Positions 1-7,218 of a DNA stretch of 19,587 nucleotides are shown here, piece by piece. The stretch comes from Thermocaproicibacter sp036844765 (GTDB lineage Bacteria > Bacillota > Clostridia > Oscillospirales > Acutalibacteraceae). How positions within the stretch are numbered: the first letter of the stretch is position 1; each line of letters starts with the position of its first letter. The position numbers and the translations under genes are program-made. The stretch is taken from positions 1 to 19,587 of the forward strand of contig DAIUFE010000031.1 in assembly GCA_036844765.1 (NCBI GenBank), in the 5' to 3' direction. The notes beneath the pieces were generated by a model. The model saw only the letters and a program-made list of their open reading frames with translations, was not told the DNA's origin and ran no database searches.

Positions 1-570
1 CTGCCGCTGTGGGGCAAGATGCTCAACGTGGAGAAGGCCCGGCTGGACAAAGTCTACGGCAACGAGAAGCTGCAGCCCATCGTCACGGCGCTGGGGTGCG
101 GGATCGGCGACGACTTCGACCTCGGGAAGCTGCGGTACGGCAAGATCATCATCATGGCCGATGCCGATGTCGACGGCTCGCATATCCGCACGCTACTGCT
201 GACGTTTTTCTTCCGCTTCATGAAGCCGCTGGTCGAGGAGGGGCACGTCTACCTGGCGCAGCCGCCGCTCTTCCGCCTGACGAAGACGAAAAAGCACTAC
301 TACGCCTACACCGATGCCGAGCGCGACCGGCTGATGAAGGACCTGCAGGGCGGATACGAGATCCAGCGGTACAAGGGCCTGGGCGAGATGGACCCCGACC
401 AGCTGTGGGAGACGACCATGGACCCCGCGCGGCGCCTGATGTACCGCGTGGAGGTGGAGGACGCCGCGGCGGCGGACGAGGCCTTCACCGTGCTGATGGG
501 CGACAAGGTGGAGCCGCGGCGCGAATTCATCGAGCGGCACGCGAAGCTGGTCCGCAACCTGGACGTGTGA
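1..570 (+). CDS. gyrB: DNA gyrase subunit B, 3' part (5'-truncated by window edge)
   Basis: This is the C-terminal 189 residues of the ATPase subunit of DNA gyrase, the cytoplasmic type IIA topoisomerase that introduces negative supercoils. The reading frame is open from base 1, so the N-terminal ATPase domain lies outside the window. Visible hallmarks are the Toprim metal-binding motif MADADVDGSHIRTLLL (about 155-204), the QRYKGLGEM motif that contacts GyrA and DNA (about 364-390), QLWETTMDP, and the C-terminal GDKVEPRREFIE ending in NLDV, as expected for GyrB rather than ParE. The motif usually written PLRGK or PLKGK reads PLWGK here (bases 4-18). gyrA lies downstream, separated by three small genes. 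Identity is certain; start unknown. Confidence 0.97.
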   Translation: MPLWGKMLNVEKARLDKVYGNEKLQPIVTALGCGIGDDFDLGKLRYGKIIIMADADVDGSHIRTLLLTFFFRFMKPLVEEGHVYLAQPPLFRLTKTKKHYYAYTDAERDRLMKDLQGGYEIQRYKGLGEMDPDQLWETTMDPARRLMYRVEVEDAAAADEAFTVLMGDKVEPRREFIERHAKLVRNLDV

Positions 571-636
571 TTTCCCGGGAAAAGCGCGCGCAAGCGCGGC
601 CTGCCCGGGCGGAGAGACGGAAGGAGAGCTTTTGAG

Positions 637-1317
637 ATGACGATCGGATTATCACGGGAAGATTCCGGCGGCGCAAAGCCCCCGGAACGGGAAGAAAAAA
701 CGGACGACGGCGGCCTGCCCGAACGAACGGACGTCCGGTGGGAAGAGCGCCGTCCGCGGGCGGAGCGGGTGCCCGACGACGCGGAGGAGTTCGAGGAGCA
801 GCACACGGGGATCCGCATCACGTACCTGCCCGAGGAGGAAGAGGTCCGCGACTGCCTGAAAAAGGCCCTGCGGGCGAAAGGGGCGGACGCGCGTCTTTCG
901 GCGCCGCTTTCGGCGCTGACCGTGTTCACCGTCGCGTTCGCGGCGGCGGGCGCGCGGTCGGGGAGCGCGGCGTTCTTCCTCGCGGCGGCGGCCTGCGCGG
1001 CGGGGCTGGCGCTGGTGGCCTCGCTGCCCGGGCGCAGGGCGCGCCGCATGGCGCGCGAGTACGCCGCGGGCGGCGAGGTGCGGGTCCGGGTCTACCCCGA
1101 CCGCGTGCAGATCGCGCGGAACGGGGAAACGAGCGAGATCCCGCTGGACGGCGGGGCCGAGCGCGCGCGGACCGAGGACGCGCTCGCGCTGTTCGTCCGC
1201 GGGGAGAAGGGGCCGCGCCTGGTTCTGCCGCTGCGGCGGGTGGACCCCGGGGCGCTGCCGGAGGTGCAGGCGATGATCCTGGCCGGAACGAGGCCGCTGG
1301 GCCCGGCCGGCCGGTAA
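637..1317 (+). CDS. YcxB-like membrane protein, first of three tandem paralogs
   Basis: A 226-residue protein of unknown function. The first 75 or so residues are charged and low in complexity. Two hydrophobic stretches follow (roughly residues 88-105 and 107-128), joined by a small Ala/Gly-Arg-Ser turn, so it is probably a membrane hairpin. The cytosolic C-terminal domain has the pattern VYPDRVQIARNGE, then IPLDGG, then ALALFVRGEKG, then LVLPLRRVDP. This resembles the YcxB-like C-terminal domain: a short beta-rich module reading 'D-x-V, e-x-x-I, ilP-R'. The ATG at 637 is chosen because AAGGAGAG lies 9-10 bases upstream. It begins 66 bases after gyrB. Family assignment is from pattern memory and is moderate; function is unknown. 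Confidence 0.6.
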   Translation: MTIGLSREDSGGAKPPEREEKTDDGGLPERTDVRWEERRPRAERVPDDAEEFEEQHTGIRITYLPEEEEVRDCLKKALRAKGADARLSAPLSALTVFTVAFAAAGARSGSAAFFLAAAACAAGLALVASLPGRRARRMAREYAAGGEVRVRVYPDRVQIARNGETSEIPLDGGAERARTEDALALFVRGEKGPRLVLPLRRVDPGALPEVQAMILAGTRPLGPAGR

Positions 1318-1330
1318 AGAAGGAGGGCGT

Positions 1331-1921
1331 ATGGCGGAGCGGGAACGGGACCGGAAGATCGAGTTTGCCCAGACGCTGACGGAGCGGGACTACCGCGAGG
1401 CCGGGCGCGCCGCGGAGGAGACCGCGCACCCCTCGCGGCGGCGGTGGGTGCGCGTGTGCGCGTGCCTGACGGCGGCGGGCTTTTCCGCCTCGCTGATCCC
1501 GGCGTCGCTGCGGGCGTTCCGCACGGCGCTGCCGGCCCTGCTGCCGGCGGCGGCGCTCGCGCTGCTGGCCCTGGGGGTGTGGGCGTTCCATGCGGAGATC
1601 GCGGGCGGCCGCGCGGGGCGGCGGTTCCGCGCCTGCCCGCTGCTGGCGCTGCCCCAGCGGGTGACCCTGGGGCGGGACCGCGCCGTAATCCGGAGCGAGT
1701 ATGAAAAATCCGTGCGCTACTGGACGGAGTTCCCGCTGTGCGTGGAGACGCCGCGGCTCTTCGCCGCGGCGGGCGGGCAGTGGGGGCGCGCCCTGCTGAT
1801 CGTGAGAAAGGACAGCCTGCCCGGCGGGGACGCCGCGGAGGCGGAAAAGCTGCTGGCCGGCGCGTTCGGCCGGCGGTACTGCAAAATCGGGAAACGGGGG
1901 GAACGCCGATGGAACCGGTGA
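1331..1921 (+). CDS. YcxB-like membrane protein, second of three tandem paralogs
   Basis: A 196-residue protein with an N-terminal FAQTLTERDYREA segment, two hydrophobic helices (about residues 42-60 and 62-82) and a C-terminal beta-rich domain containing VTLGRDRAVIRSEYEKS and LLIVRKDSLPGGD. The order 'TEeDy segment, two TM helices, DxxxI domain, closing hydrophobic ALL-type helix' matches its two neighbours, so the three look like tandem paralogs of the YcxB-like family. The ATG at 1331 has AAGGAGGG immediately upstream with short spacing. The 3' end overlaps the next gene by 13 bases. Function is unknown; position inside a gyrase operon suggests co-expression, not necessarily a gyrase-related role. 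Confidence 0.58.
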   Translation: MAERERDRKIEFAQTLTERDYREAGRAAEETAHPSRRRWVRVCACLTAAGFSASLIPASLRAFRTALPALLPAAALALLALGVWAFHAEIAGGRAGRRFRACPLLALPQRVTLGRDRAVIRSEYEKSVRYWTEFPLCVETPRLFAAAGGQWGRALLIVRKDSLPGGDAAEAEKLLAGAFGRRYCKIGKRGERRWNR

Positions 1922-2457
1922 CGGTGAGCTTCGCCTTCACGGAGGAGGACGCCGTGCGGCAGCGCGAGGCGCAGGCCGCGCTGGCGCTGCCGGGGCCGTA
2001 CCGGTTCTCGGCGGCGGCGCTGGGGGCGCTGTTCCTGCTGCTGGCGGCGGCGGTGCCGGCCTTCCGGCTGCCGTACCGCTGGGGCGGCGCGATGGCCGCG
2101 GCGTGCGGGGTGTTCCTGCTGTTCCTGCTGCGGCCGATGCTGCGCGCGATGCTGCGCCGCGGGGCCGCGGAGGATTTCGCGGCCGGGCGGTTCGGCCCGG
2201 CGGCGCAGACGGTGCGCTTTCTGCCGGACGCGGTGGAGTTCCGCGACGAGCGGTACGAGGGGCGCATCCCCTACGGGATGCTGCACGCCGCCTATGAGGA
2301 TGAGAAAACGCTGCTGCTGTGCCTGGGGGAAAGCGAATGCCGCGCCGTGCCGCTGCGCGCGATGGACGGGGAGGACCGGCGGCGGGCGGAAGCCCTGCTG
2401 AAGGACCGGATGGGACGTAAATTTTTGCAGGAAGGTGCCCGTGAATGGACGAAATAG
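1909..2457 (+). CDS. YcxB-like membrane protein, third of three tandem paralogs
   Basis: A 182-residue protein and the most canonical YcxB-like member of the trio. It has an N-terminal VSFAFTEEDAVRQREAQ, two hydrophobic helices (about residues 30-50 and 55-75), then FLPDAVEFRDERYEGRIPYG, TLLLCLGESECRAVPLRAM and a closing RRRAEALLKDRM helix. The ATG at 1909 is preferred over upstream in-frame starts because GGGGGGAA precedes it and because it is where family similarity begins. It overlaps the preceding gene by 13 bases and the gyrA start (2445) by 13 bases in a different frame. Both overlaps suggest translational coupling through the gyrase operon. Specific function is not known. Confidence 0.65.
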   Translation: MEPVTVSFAFTEEDAVRQREAQAALALPGPYRFSAAALGALFLLLAAAVPAFRLPYRWGGAMAAACGVFLLFLLRPMLRAMLRRGAAEDFAAGRFGPAAQTVRFLPDAVEFRDERYEGRIPYGMLHAAYEDEKTLLLCLGESECRAVPLRAMDGEDRRRAEALLKDRMGRKFLQEGAREWTK

Positions 2458-4989
2458 AAGGACGCAATAAAATCATCGACGTGGACCTGAAGAAAGAGAT
2501 GGAGGATTCCTTCATCGCCTATTCCATGTCCGTGATCGTGCAGCGCGCGCTGCCGGACGTGCGCGACGGGCTCAAGCCGGTCCACCGCNNNNNNNNNNNN
2601 NNNNNNNNNNNNNNNNNNNNNNNNNNNNNNNNNNNNNNNNNNNNNNNNNNNNNNNNNNNNNNNNNNNNNNNNNNNNNNNNNNNNNNNNNNNNNNNNNNNN
2701 NNNNNNNNNNNNNNNNNNNNNNNNNNNNNNNNNNNNNNGGACGGGCACGGCAACTTCGGCTCGGTGGACGGCGACCCGCCCGCCGCCTACCGTTACACCG
2801 AGGCCCGCATGAGCCGCGTGGCCGTCGAGATGCTCAAGGACATCGACAAGGAGACCGTCGACTTCGTGCCGAACTACGACGACCGGCTCAAGGAGCCGAC
2901 CGTGCTGCCCAGCCACTTCCCGAACCTGCTGGTCAACGGCTCGACGGGCATCGCCGTGGGCATGGCGACGAACATTCCGCCGCACAACATGCGCGAGGCC
3001 GTCGACGGCGTGTGCACGCTGATCGACCACCCCGACGCCGGCCTCGACGAGCTGATGCAGAGCATCCAGGGGCCGGATTTCCCGACCGGCGGCATCATCA
3101 TGGGCCGCAGCGGCATCCGCGCCGCCTACGCCACCGGCCGCGGCCGCATCGTGGTGCGCGCCCGCGCCGAGATCGAGGAGGAGAAGAACGGCCGCTTTCA
3201 CATCGTGGTGACCGAGCTGCCCTACCAGGTCAACAAGGCCCGGCTCATCGAGAGCATCGCCGACCTCGTCAAGGAGAAGCGCATCGACGGCATCACCAAC
3301 GTGGAGGACCACTCCGACCGCGACGGCATGAGGATCGTGATCACCGTGCGGCGCGACGCCTCGCCCCAGATCGTGCTGAACCGCCTGTTCACGTTCACGC
3401 AGATGCAGACCACCTTCGGCGTGATCATGCTCGCCATCGTGAACGGCGAGCCGCGCCTGCTCACGCTCAAGCAGCTGCTGGAGGAGTACGTCCGCTTCCA
3501 GGAGCAGGTGGTGCGCCGGCGCACCGAGTTCGAGCTGAAAAAGGCGAGGGACCGCGCCCACATCCTCGAGGGGCTGAAGGTCGCCGTCGACCACATCGAC
3601 GAGGTCGTGCGGATCATCCGCTCCTCGAAATCCGTGCCGGAGGCGAGGCAGCGCCTTTCCGCGCGCTTCGCGCTGGACGACGTTCAGACCCAGGCGATCG
3701 TGCAGATGCCCCTGGGGCGCCTGACCGGCCTGGAGCGCGAGAAGCTGGAGCAGGAGCTCGCGGAGCTGCGCGTGAAGATCGGGGACTACGAGGACATCCT
3801 CGCGCACGAGGCCCGCGTGCTGGCGATCGTGAAGAGCGAGGCCCTCGCCGTCAAGGAGAAGTTCGGCGACGAGCGCCGCACCGAGATCCAGGCCGTGAGC
3901 GGCGAGATGGACATCGAGGACCTGATCCCCGACGAGGAGTGCATGCTGACGCTGACGCGGTTCGGCTACGTGAAGCGGCAGAAGACCGACGCCTACCGCA
4001 CGCAGCGGCGCGGCGGCCGCGGCGTGAGCGGCATGACCCGGCGCGACGAAGACGCCGCGAGCGAGATGTTCGTGACCCGCACGCACGATTACGTGCTGTT
4101 CTTCACGAACCGCGGCCGCGCCTACCGCCTGAAGGGCTACGAGGTGCCGGAGGGCAGCCGCACGGGCAAGGGCGTGAACATCGCGAACCTGCTGCCCATC
4201 GCGCAGGAGGAGAAGGTCACCTCGATGATCCGCGTGCCGCAGTTCGACCGCGGGGGCTACCTGGTGATGGTCACGCGGCGCGGGGTGATCAAGCGCACGG
4301 AGCTTTCGTCGTTCGACACGGCCCGCAAGGGCGGCGTGATCGCCGTGAGCCTGGACGACGGCGACGAGCTGGCCTGGGTGCGGCTGACCGGCGGGGACGA
4401 CGAGCTGCTGGCCGCCACGCGCCTGGGGATGGCGATCCGCTTCAAAGAAACGGACGTGCGCCCGATGGGCCGGACGGCCCGCGGCGTGCGCGCCGTGGCG
4501 CTCGCGCCGGGCGACGAGGTGGCCGGCGTCTGCGTGCTGCGCGGGGACGGGATGGTCCTCACGGTCTCGGAGACCGGGTTCGGCCGGCTCTCGCCCGTCG
4601 CGGACTACCGGATGCAGAAACGCGGCGGCCGGGGCCTGCTGAACTACCACGTGGAGCGGTACGGGAACGTGGCGGCCGTGCAGATGGCCGGCCGCGGCGA
4701 CGACGTGATCCTGATCGCCTCCGACGGGGTGATCATCCGCATCCACGCGGACTCGATCCGCGAGTGCCGGCGGCCCTCGAAGGGCGTGCTGCTGATGCGC
4801 GTGGAGGCGCCGACCCGCGTGGCCACGGTGGCCCGCGCCGACCGCGACGACGAAGAGCAGGCCGCCCAACCCCTGGACGACGGCAGCGCCGACGAAGGCG
4901 CCGACGACGCCCCCGAAGCCGACGGCGCGGACGAAACGGACGACACGACGGACGACACGACCGAAGGAGGGAAGCCCGATGAATCCTAA
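2445..4989 (+). CDS. gyrA: DNA gyrase subunit A (interrupted by assembly gap)
   Basis: The cleavage-religation and DNA-wrapping subunit of gyrase. The N-terminus (MDEIEGRNKIIDVDLKKEME onward) runs to DGLKPVHR at 2588, then 150 N follow. The sequence resumes at DGHGNFGSVDGD (2740) in another frame. The active-site tyrosine of RYTEAR is present (codon 2794-2796). Further landmarks are SHFPNLLVNGSTGIAVGMATN, the GyrA-box QRRGGRG (4003-4023), which distinguishes GyrA from ParC, and six beta-pinwheel blades, for example YVLFFTNRGRAYRLKGYEV and YLVMVTRRGVIKRTEL. The protein ends in a strongly acidic tail of about 50 residues. Restoring a normal gap gives about 854 residues, a usual GyrA length. The frame change is explained by the wrong placeholder length, not a mutation. 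Confidence 0.96.
2589..2738. other. Assembly gap (150 N) inside gyrA
   Basis: Exactly 150 undetermined bases. The reading frame before the gap (codons starting at positions divisible by 3) and after it (position mod 3 = 1) disagree. The true missing length must therefore be 2 modulo 3. GyrA proteins normally have about 57 residues between KPVHR and DGHGNFG, which predicts about 170 missing bases. The lost part includes the quinolone-resistance-determining segment around the HPHGDSAVY motif. Confidence 0.97.
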
Positions 4990-5647
4990 GAAGCTGCTGC
5001 CGGCCCTGCTGCTCGCGCTGGCCCTGCTGGCGGCCCCCGGCTGCCGTAAGCGCGGCGGCGAGGCCGTCCCGGCGGGAACGAGCGCCCCGCCCGGAACGAG
5101 CGTTTCCCCGCAGGGGAGCGCCGCCGCCGGCGAGAGCGTCTCCCCCGGGACGGCGTCTTCCGCAGCCTCGTCCTCCGCCTCCTCCGCGCAGGGCGGAACG
5201 GTCCCGCAGCAGGGGCCGGTGCTGACCGTCCGCACGGACAGCGAGGCGTTCGACCGGCTGTTCGCGGAAAACGCGCTCGACAAAAAATACAAGGCGGAAA
5301 TCGCGGCGGCCGTCTCGAACCTCGAGATGGCGAAGGTCTCGGACCGGTACGCGGAGCTTTGGCGCGCCGAAACGGACCGCGCCTGGGCGGAGCTTCAGAA
5401 GCCGATGAAGCTCGATTCGAGCGGGAAGCCCGCCGCGCTGGAGGCCGGGCAGCGCAAGTGGGAGGACGGCCGCGAAGCCGCACTCAAAAAGATCGCGGAC
5501 GACGCCCAGGCGGCGGGCGGAAGCCTGGCGCAGGTGGAGACCTCCTCGCGGGTGATGGAATTCTACCGCGGGCGCGCGGCGCAGCTGTACCGCGAGCTGT
5601 ACGGCTACACGCAGAAGTTTCAGCTTGCCTACCGGGAAAAACAATAG
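4979..5647 (+). CDS. Lipoprotein with LprI/DUF1311-like domain
   Basis: A 222-residue predicted lipoprotein. Residues 1-22 form a signal peptide (MNPKKLLPALLL, ending LLAAPGC) with Cys22 as the likely lipid-anchored residue. Residues 28-75 are a Ser/Ala/Gly/Pro-rich linker. The C-terminal domain (about 85-215) contains WRAETDRAWAELQ, AGQRKWEDGREAAL and GGSLAQVE, which match the helical LprI/DUF1311 fold; one mycobacterial member, LprI, is reported to inhibit lysozyme. The conserved cysteines of LprI are absent. The ATG at 4979 overlaps the end of gyrA by 11 bases and has a strong GGAGG 8 bases upstream, within gyrA. A cell-surface location is inferred; function is unproven. Confidence 0.72.
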   Translation: MNPKKLLPALLLALALLAAPGCRKRGGEAVPAGTSAPPGTSVSPQGSAAAGESVSPGTASSAASSSASSAQGGTVPQQGPVLTVRTDSEAFDRLFAENALDKKYKAEIAAAVSNLEMAKVSDRYAELWRAETDRAWAELQKPMKLDSSGKPAALEAGQRKWEDGREAALKKIADDAQAAGGSLAQVETSSRVMEFYRGRAAQLYRELYGYTQKFQLAYREKQ

Positions 5648-5706
5648 AGAAAAATAACCGCCTTTTGAAAAAGGCGGGCGAAAACTTCAACGTAAGGGAA
5701 AAAAAC

Positions 5707-5769
5707 AAAGAAGAAGCCGGTTTTCCACCAAATGCCCGGAAACGGTGGAAAACCGGCTTCTTCTTTTTT
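5707..5769 (+). terminator. Strong intrinsic terminator of the gyrase operon
   Basis: A perfect 23-bp inverted repeat (5707-5729 and 5744-5766) around a 14-base loop, followed by a run of six T (5764-5769). It sits 60 bases after the lipoprotein stop. The left arm is preceded by an A-rich run (5699-5710), so on the opposite strand the same hairpin is followed by U residues and could work in both directions. A smaller hairpin (5658-5677) lies just upstream. Confidence 0.93.
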
Positions 5770-5921
5770 GAAGGGGAGAAGCGCGGCGCCCCCTCCCCTG
5801 CTTCAAACCCCGAAAAGGGACAACCGGCCATCCGGGACCCGGGCGCAAACCGCAGCGTTTCCAGCCGATTACGCAAGCGGGTTTGTGCTTTCCCCCCTCG
5901 GGTCCGCGCCCGGGCGTCCTT
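5770..5921. other. Non-coding spacer between terminator and lcp promoter
   Basis: No convincing gene on either strand: the open frames here are short and lack ribosome sites. It contains the box CGCCCCCTCCCCTGC (5787-5801), the reverse complement of a G-rich box seen three times near the end of the window, and GC-rich stretches that can form weak hairpins. Confidence 0.6.
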
Positions 5922-5941
5922 CTTTGCGCCCGCCCGCAAAG
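5922..5941. promoter_or_regulatory. 20-bp inverted repeat abutting the -35 box (possible operator)
   Basis: CTTTGCG, six bases, CGCAAAG: a perfect 7-bp dyad whose right arm ends directly before TTGACA at 5942. This position, about -55 to -36 relative to the predicted start, suits an activator or UP-element-adjacent binding site. The binding protein is unknown; it could also be chance in a GC-rich spacer. Confidence 0.4.
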
Positions 5942-5970
5942 TTGACAAGCCCCCCGGTTTGCAATAGAAT
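5942..5970 (+). promoter_or_regulatory. Sigma-A-type promoter of the LCP gene
   Basis: TTGACA (5942-5947, perfect -35), a 17-base spacer, then TAGAAT (5965-5970, five of six matches to the -10 consensus). Predicted transcription start is near 5977, giving a leader of about 126 bases before the ATG at 6103. This is the best consensus promoter in the window. Confidence 0.88.
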
Positions 5971-6016
5971 AAAATCGTCTTATAGCAATTCCAGCCTTGA
6001 GCGAGAGATTGAAATT

Positions 6017-6047
6017 GCTTCTCCCCCGCCGGAGGCGGGGGAGAAGC
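6017..6047 (+). promoter_or_regulatory. Stable hairpin in the LCP leader
   Basis: A perfect 14-bp stem (GCTTCTCCCCCGCC paired with 6034-6047) closed by a 3-base loop, GGA. It is followed by GCAAAAACGG rather than a T-run, so it is not a standard terminator. It lies about 40 bases after the predicted transcription start and 55 bases before the LCP start. It may stabilise the message or act in attenuation; no known riboswitch class is recognised. Confidence 0.55.
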
Positions 6048-6102
6048 AAAAACGGTTCCGCAGCTTAACTGGAAATGCTGTAATTAAAAAACGAGGTGTG
6101 GT

Positions 6103-7218
6103 ATGAGCAGCAAAACCCGTCGGACCACGGCTTCTTCCTCCGGGCGGAACGGCCCGGGGCGCCGGGGGCGCTACGGCCCCGGCGAGATCGACCGCTACAA
6201 CTACGTCGACCGCGACATTTACAGCGACTCCGGGCGGCGGCGCAGGCGCGCGAAAAAAGGCGGATGCGCCAAAAAGGCGCTCACCGTCTTTCTGCTCGTG
6301 CTCCTGGCGCTGGCGGGGGGCGGGCTGATCTATTTCCATGTGCTCGCGTCCCGGCTCAACCGCTCGGAGGACGTGACCAGCGGCGACCTGCAGAGCTATG
6401 TGCAGCAGCCCTCCGCCGCGCCCGCGTGGGACGTGAAATCGGACGGCAGCGTGATGAACATCCTGCTGCTCGGCGTGGACGAGAACCCGAACGGGTCGGA
6501 CGGCCGGTCCGACACCAACATTCTGCTTTCGGCCGACCGCGGCTCCAAGACGCTGCACCTCGTCTCGTTCCTGCGCGACACCTACCTCGAGATCCCCACG
6601 GTGGGCAAGAACAAGCTCAACGTTGCGTTCGCGAAGGGCGGCGCCGCGCTGACGATGCAGACGCTCGAAAACAACTACCGCGTCAACATCGACAAATACG
6701 TCTCCGTCAATTTTGAGAATTTCGCGGCCGTCATCGACAAGATGGGCGGCCTGGACGTCGAAATGTCCAAATCCGCCTGCGCGCTCGAAAACAAAAACAT
6801 GGGCAGCCATCTGAAGGCCGGCGTCAACCATCTGAACGGCCGCCTGTGCCTCTATTACGCCCGCATCCGCGACGCGAGCGACGGCTACGGCGTCAACGAC
6901 TTCGGCCGCGCGGGCCGGCAGCGGCAGATCATCCAGCTCATGATCCGGAAAATGGTCTCCCTGAACCCGATCGAATCCAACAAGATCCTGTACGACTACC
7001 TGCCGTACATCAAGACCAATCTGAGCGACGGCGAGCTGCTGTACCTCGCGTCGATCGCCGCGGCCGTTTCCGGCTACCAGACGAAATCTCTCCAGATGCC
7101 CGCCGACAACGCCTATACGGACCGCACCTACAAGAGCGCGGGGCGCGTCCTCGTGCCCGACCTCGAGAAAAACTGCGCGCTGCTGCGCAGCTTCCTCTAT
7201 CCCTCCGCCGCAGGCTGA
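6103..7218 (+). CDS. LytR-CpsA-Psr (LCP) family cell-wall glycopolymer ligase
   Basis: A 371-residue membrane-anchored enzyme of the family that transfers undecaprenyl-linked teichoic-acid or capsule-type polymers to peptidoglycan outside the membrane. The cytoplasmic N-terminus (1-58) is very rich in Arg. A single TM helix spans about residues 59-80, and the rest is extracellular. The LCP core has NILLLGVDEN (Asp126), GRSDT (Arg135, Asp137), SFLRDTYLEIP (Arg158), KLNVAFAKGG, FAAVIDKMGG and the late Arg motif DFGRAGRQRQ. All key Asp/Arg positions for pyrophosphate and metal binding are present. The ATG at 6103 has GAGGTG 6 bases upstream. The gene stands alone behind its own promoter. Its final 22 bases overlap the convergent GH42 gene, within a repeat element. 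Confidence 0.93.
   Translation: MSSKTRRTTASSSGRNGPGRRGRYGPGEIDRYNYVDRDIYSDSGRRRRRAKKGGCAKKALTVFLLVLLALAGGGLIYFHVLASRLNRSEDVTSGDLQSYVQQPSAAPAWDVKSDGSVMNILLLGVDENPNGSDGRSDTNILLSADRGSKTLHLVSFLRDTYLEIPTVGKNKLNVAFAKGGAALTMQTLENNYRVNIDKYVSVNFENFAAVIDKMGGLDVEMSKSACALENKNMGSHLKAGVNHLNGRLCLYYARIRDASDGYGVNDFGRAGRQRQIIQLMIRKMVSLNPIESNKILYDYLPYIKTNLSDGELLYLASIAAAVSGYQTKSLQMPADNAYTDRTYKSAGRVLVPDLEKNCALLRSFLYPSAAG

Noticed and set aside
2445..4989. A frameshift or pseudogene in gyrA
   Set aside because: Both halves are intact and highly conserved; the frame change coincides exactly with the N placeholder, whose length is arbitrary.
2572..5292. A very long minus-strand open frame across gyrA
   Set aside because: It is antisense to an unmistakable gyrA, has no ribosome site or family motifs, and crosses the N gap; it arises from GC-rich codon bias.
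5977..6102. Riboswitch or T-box in the LCP leader
   Set aside because: Only a single hairpin is evident, with no T-box motif, recognised aptamer core or following terminator.
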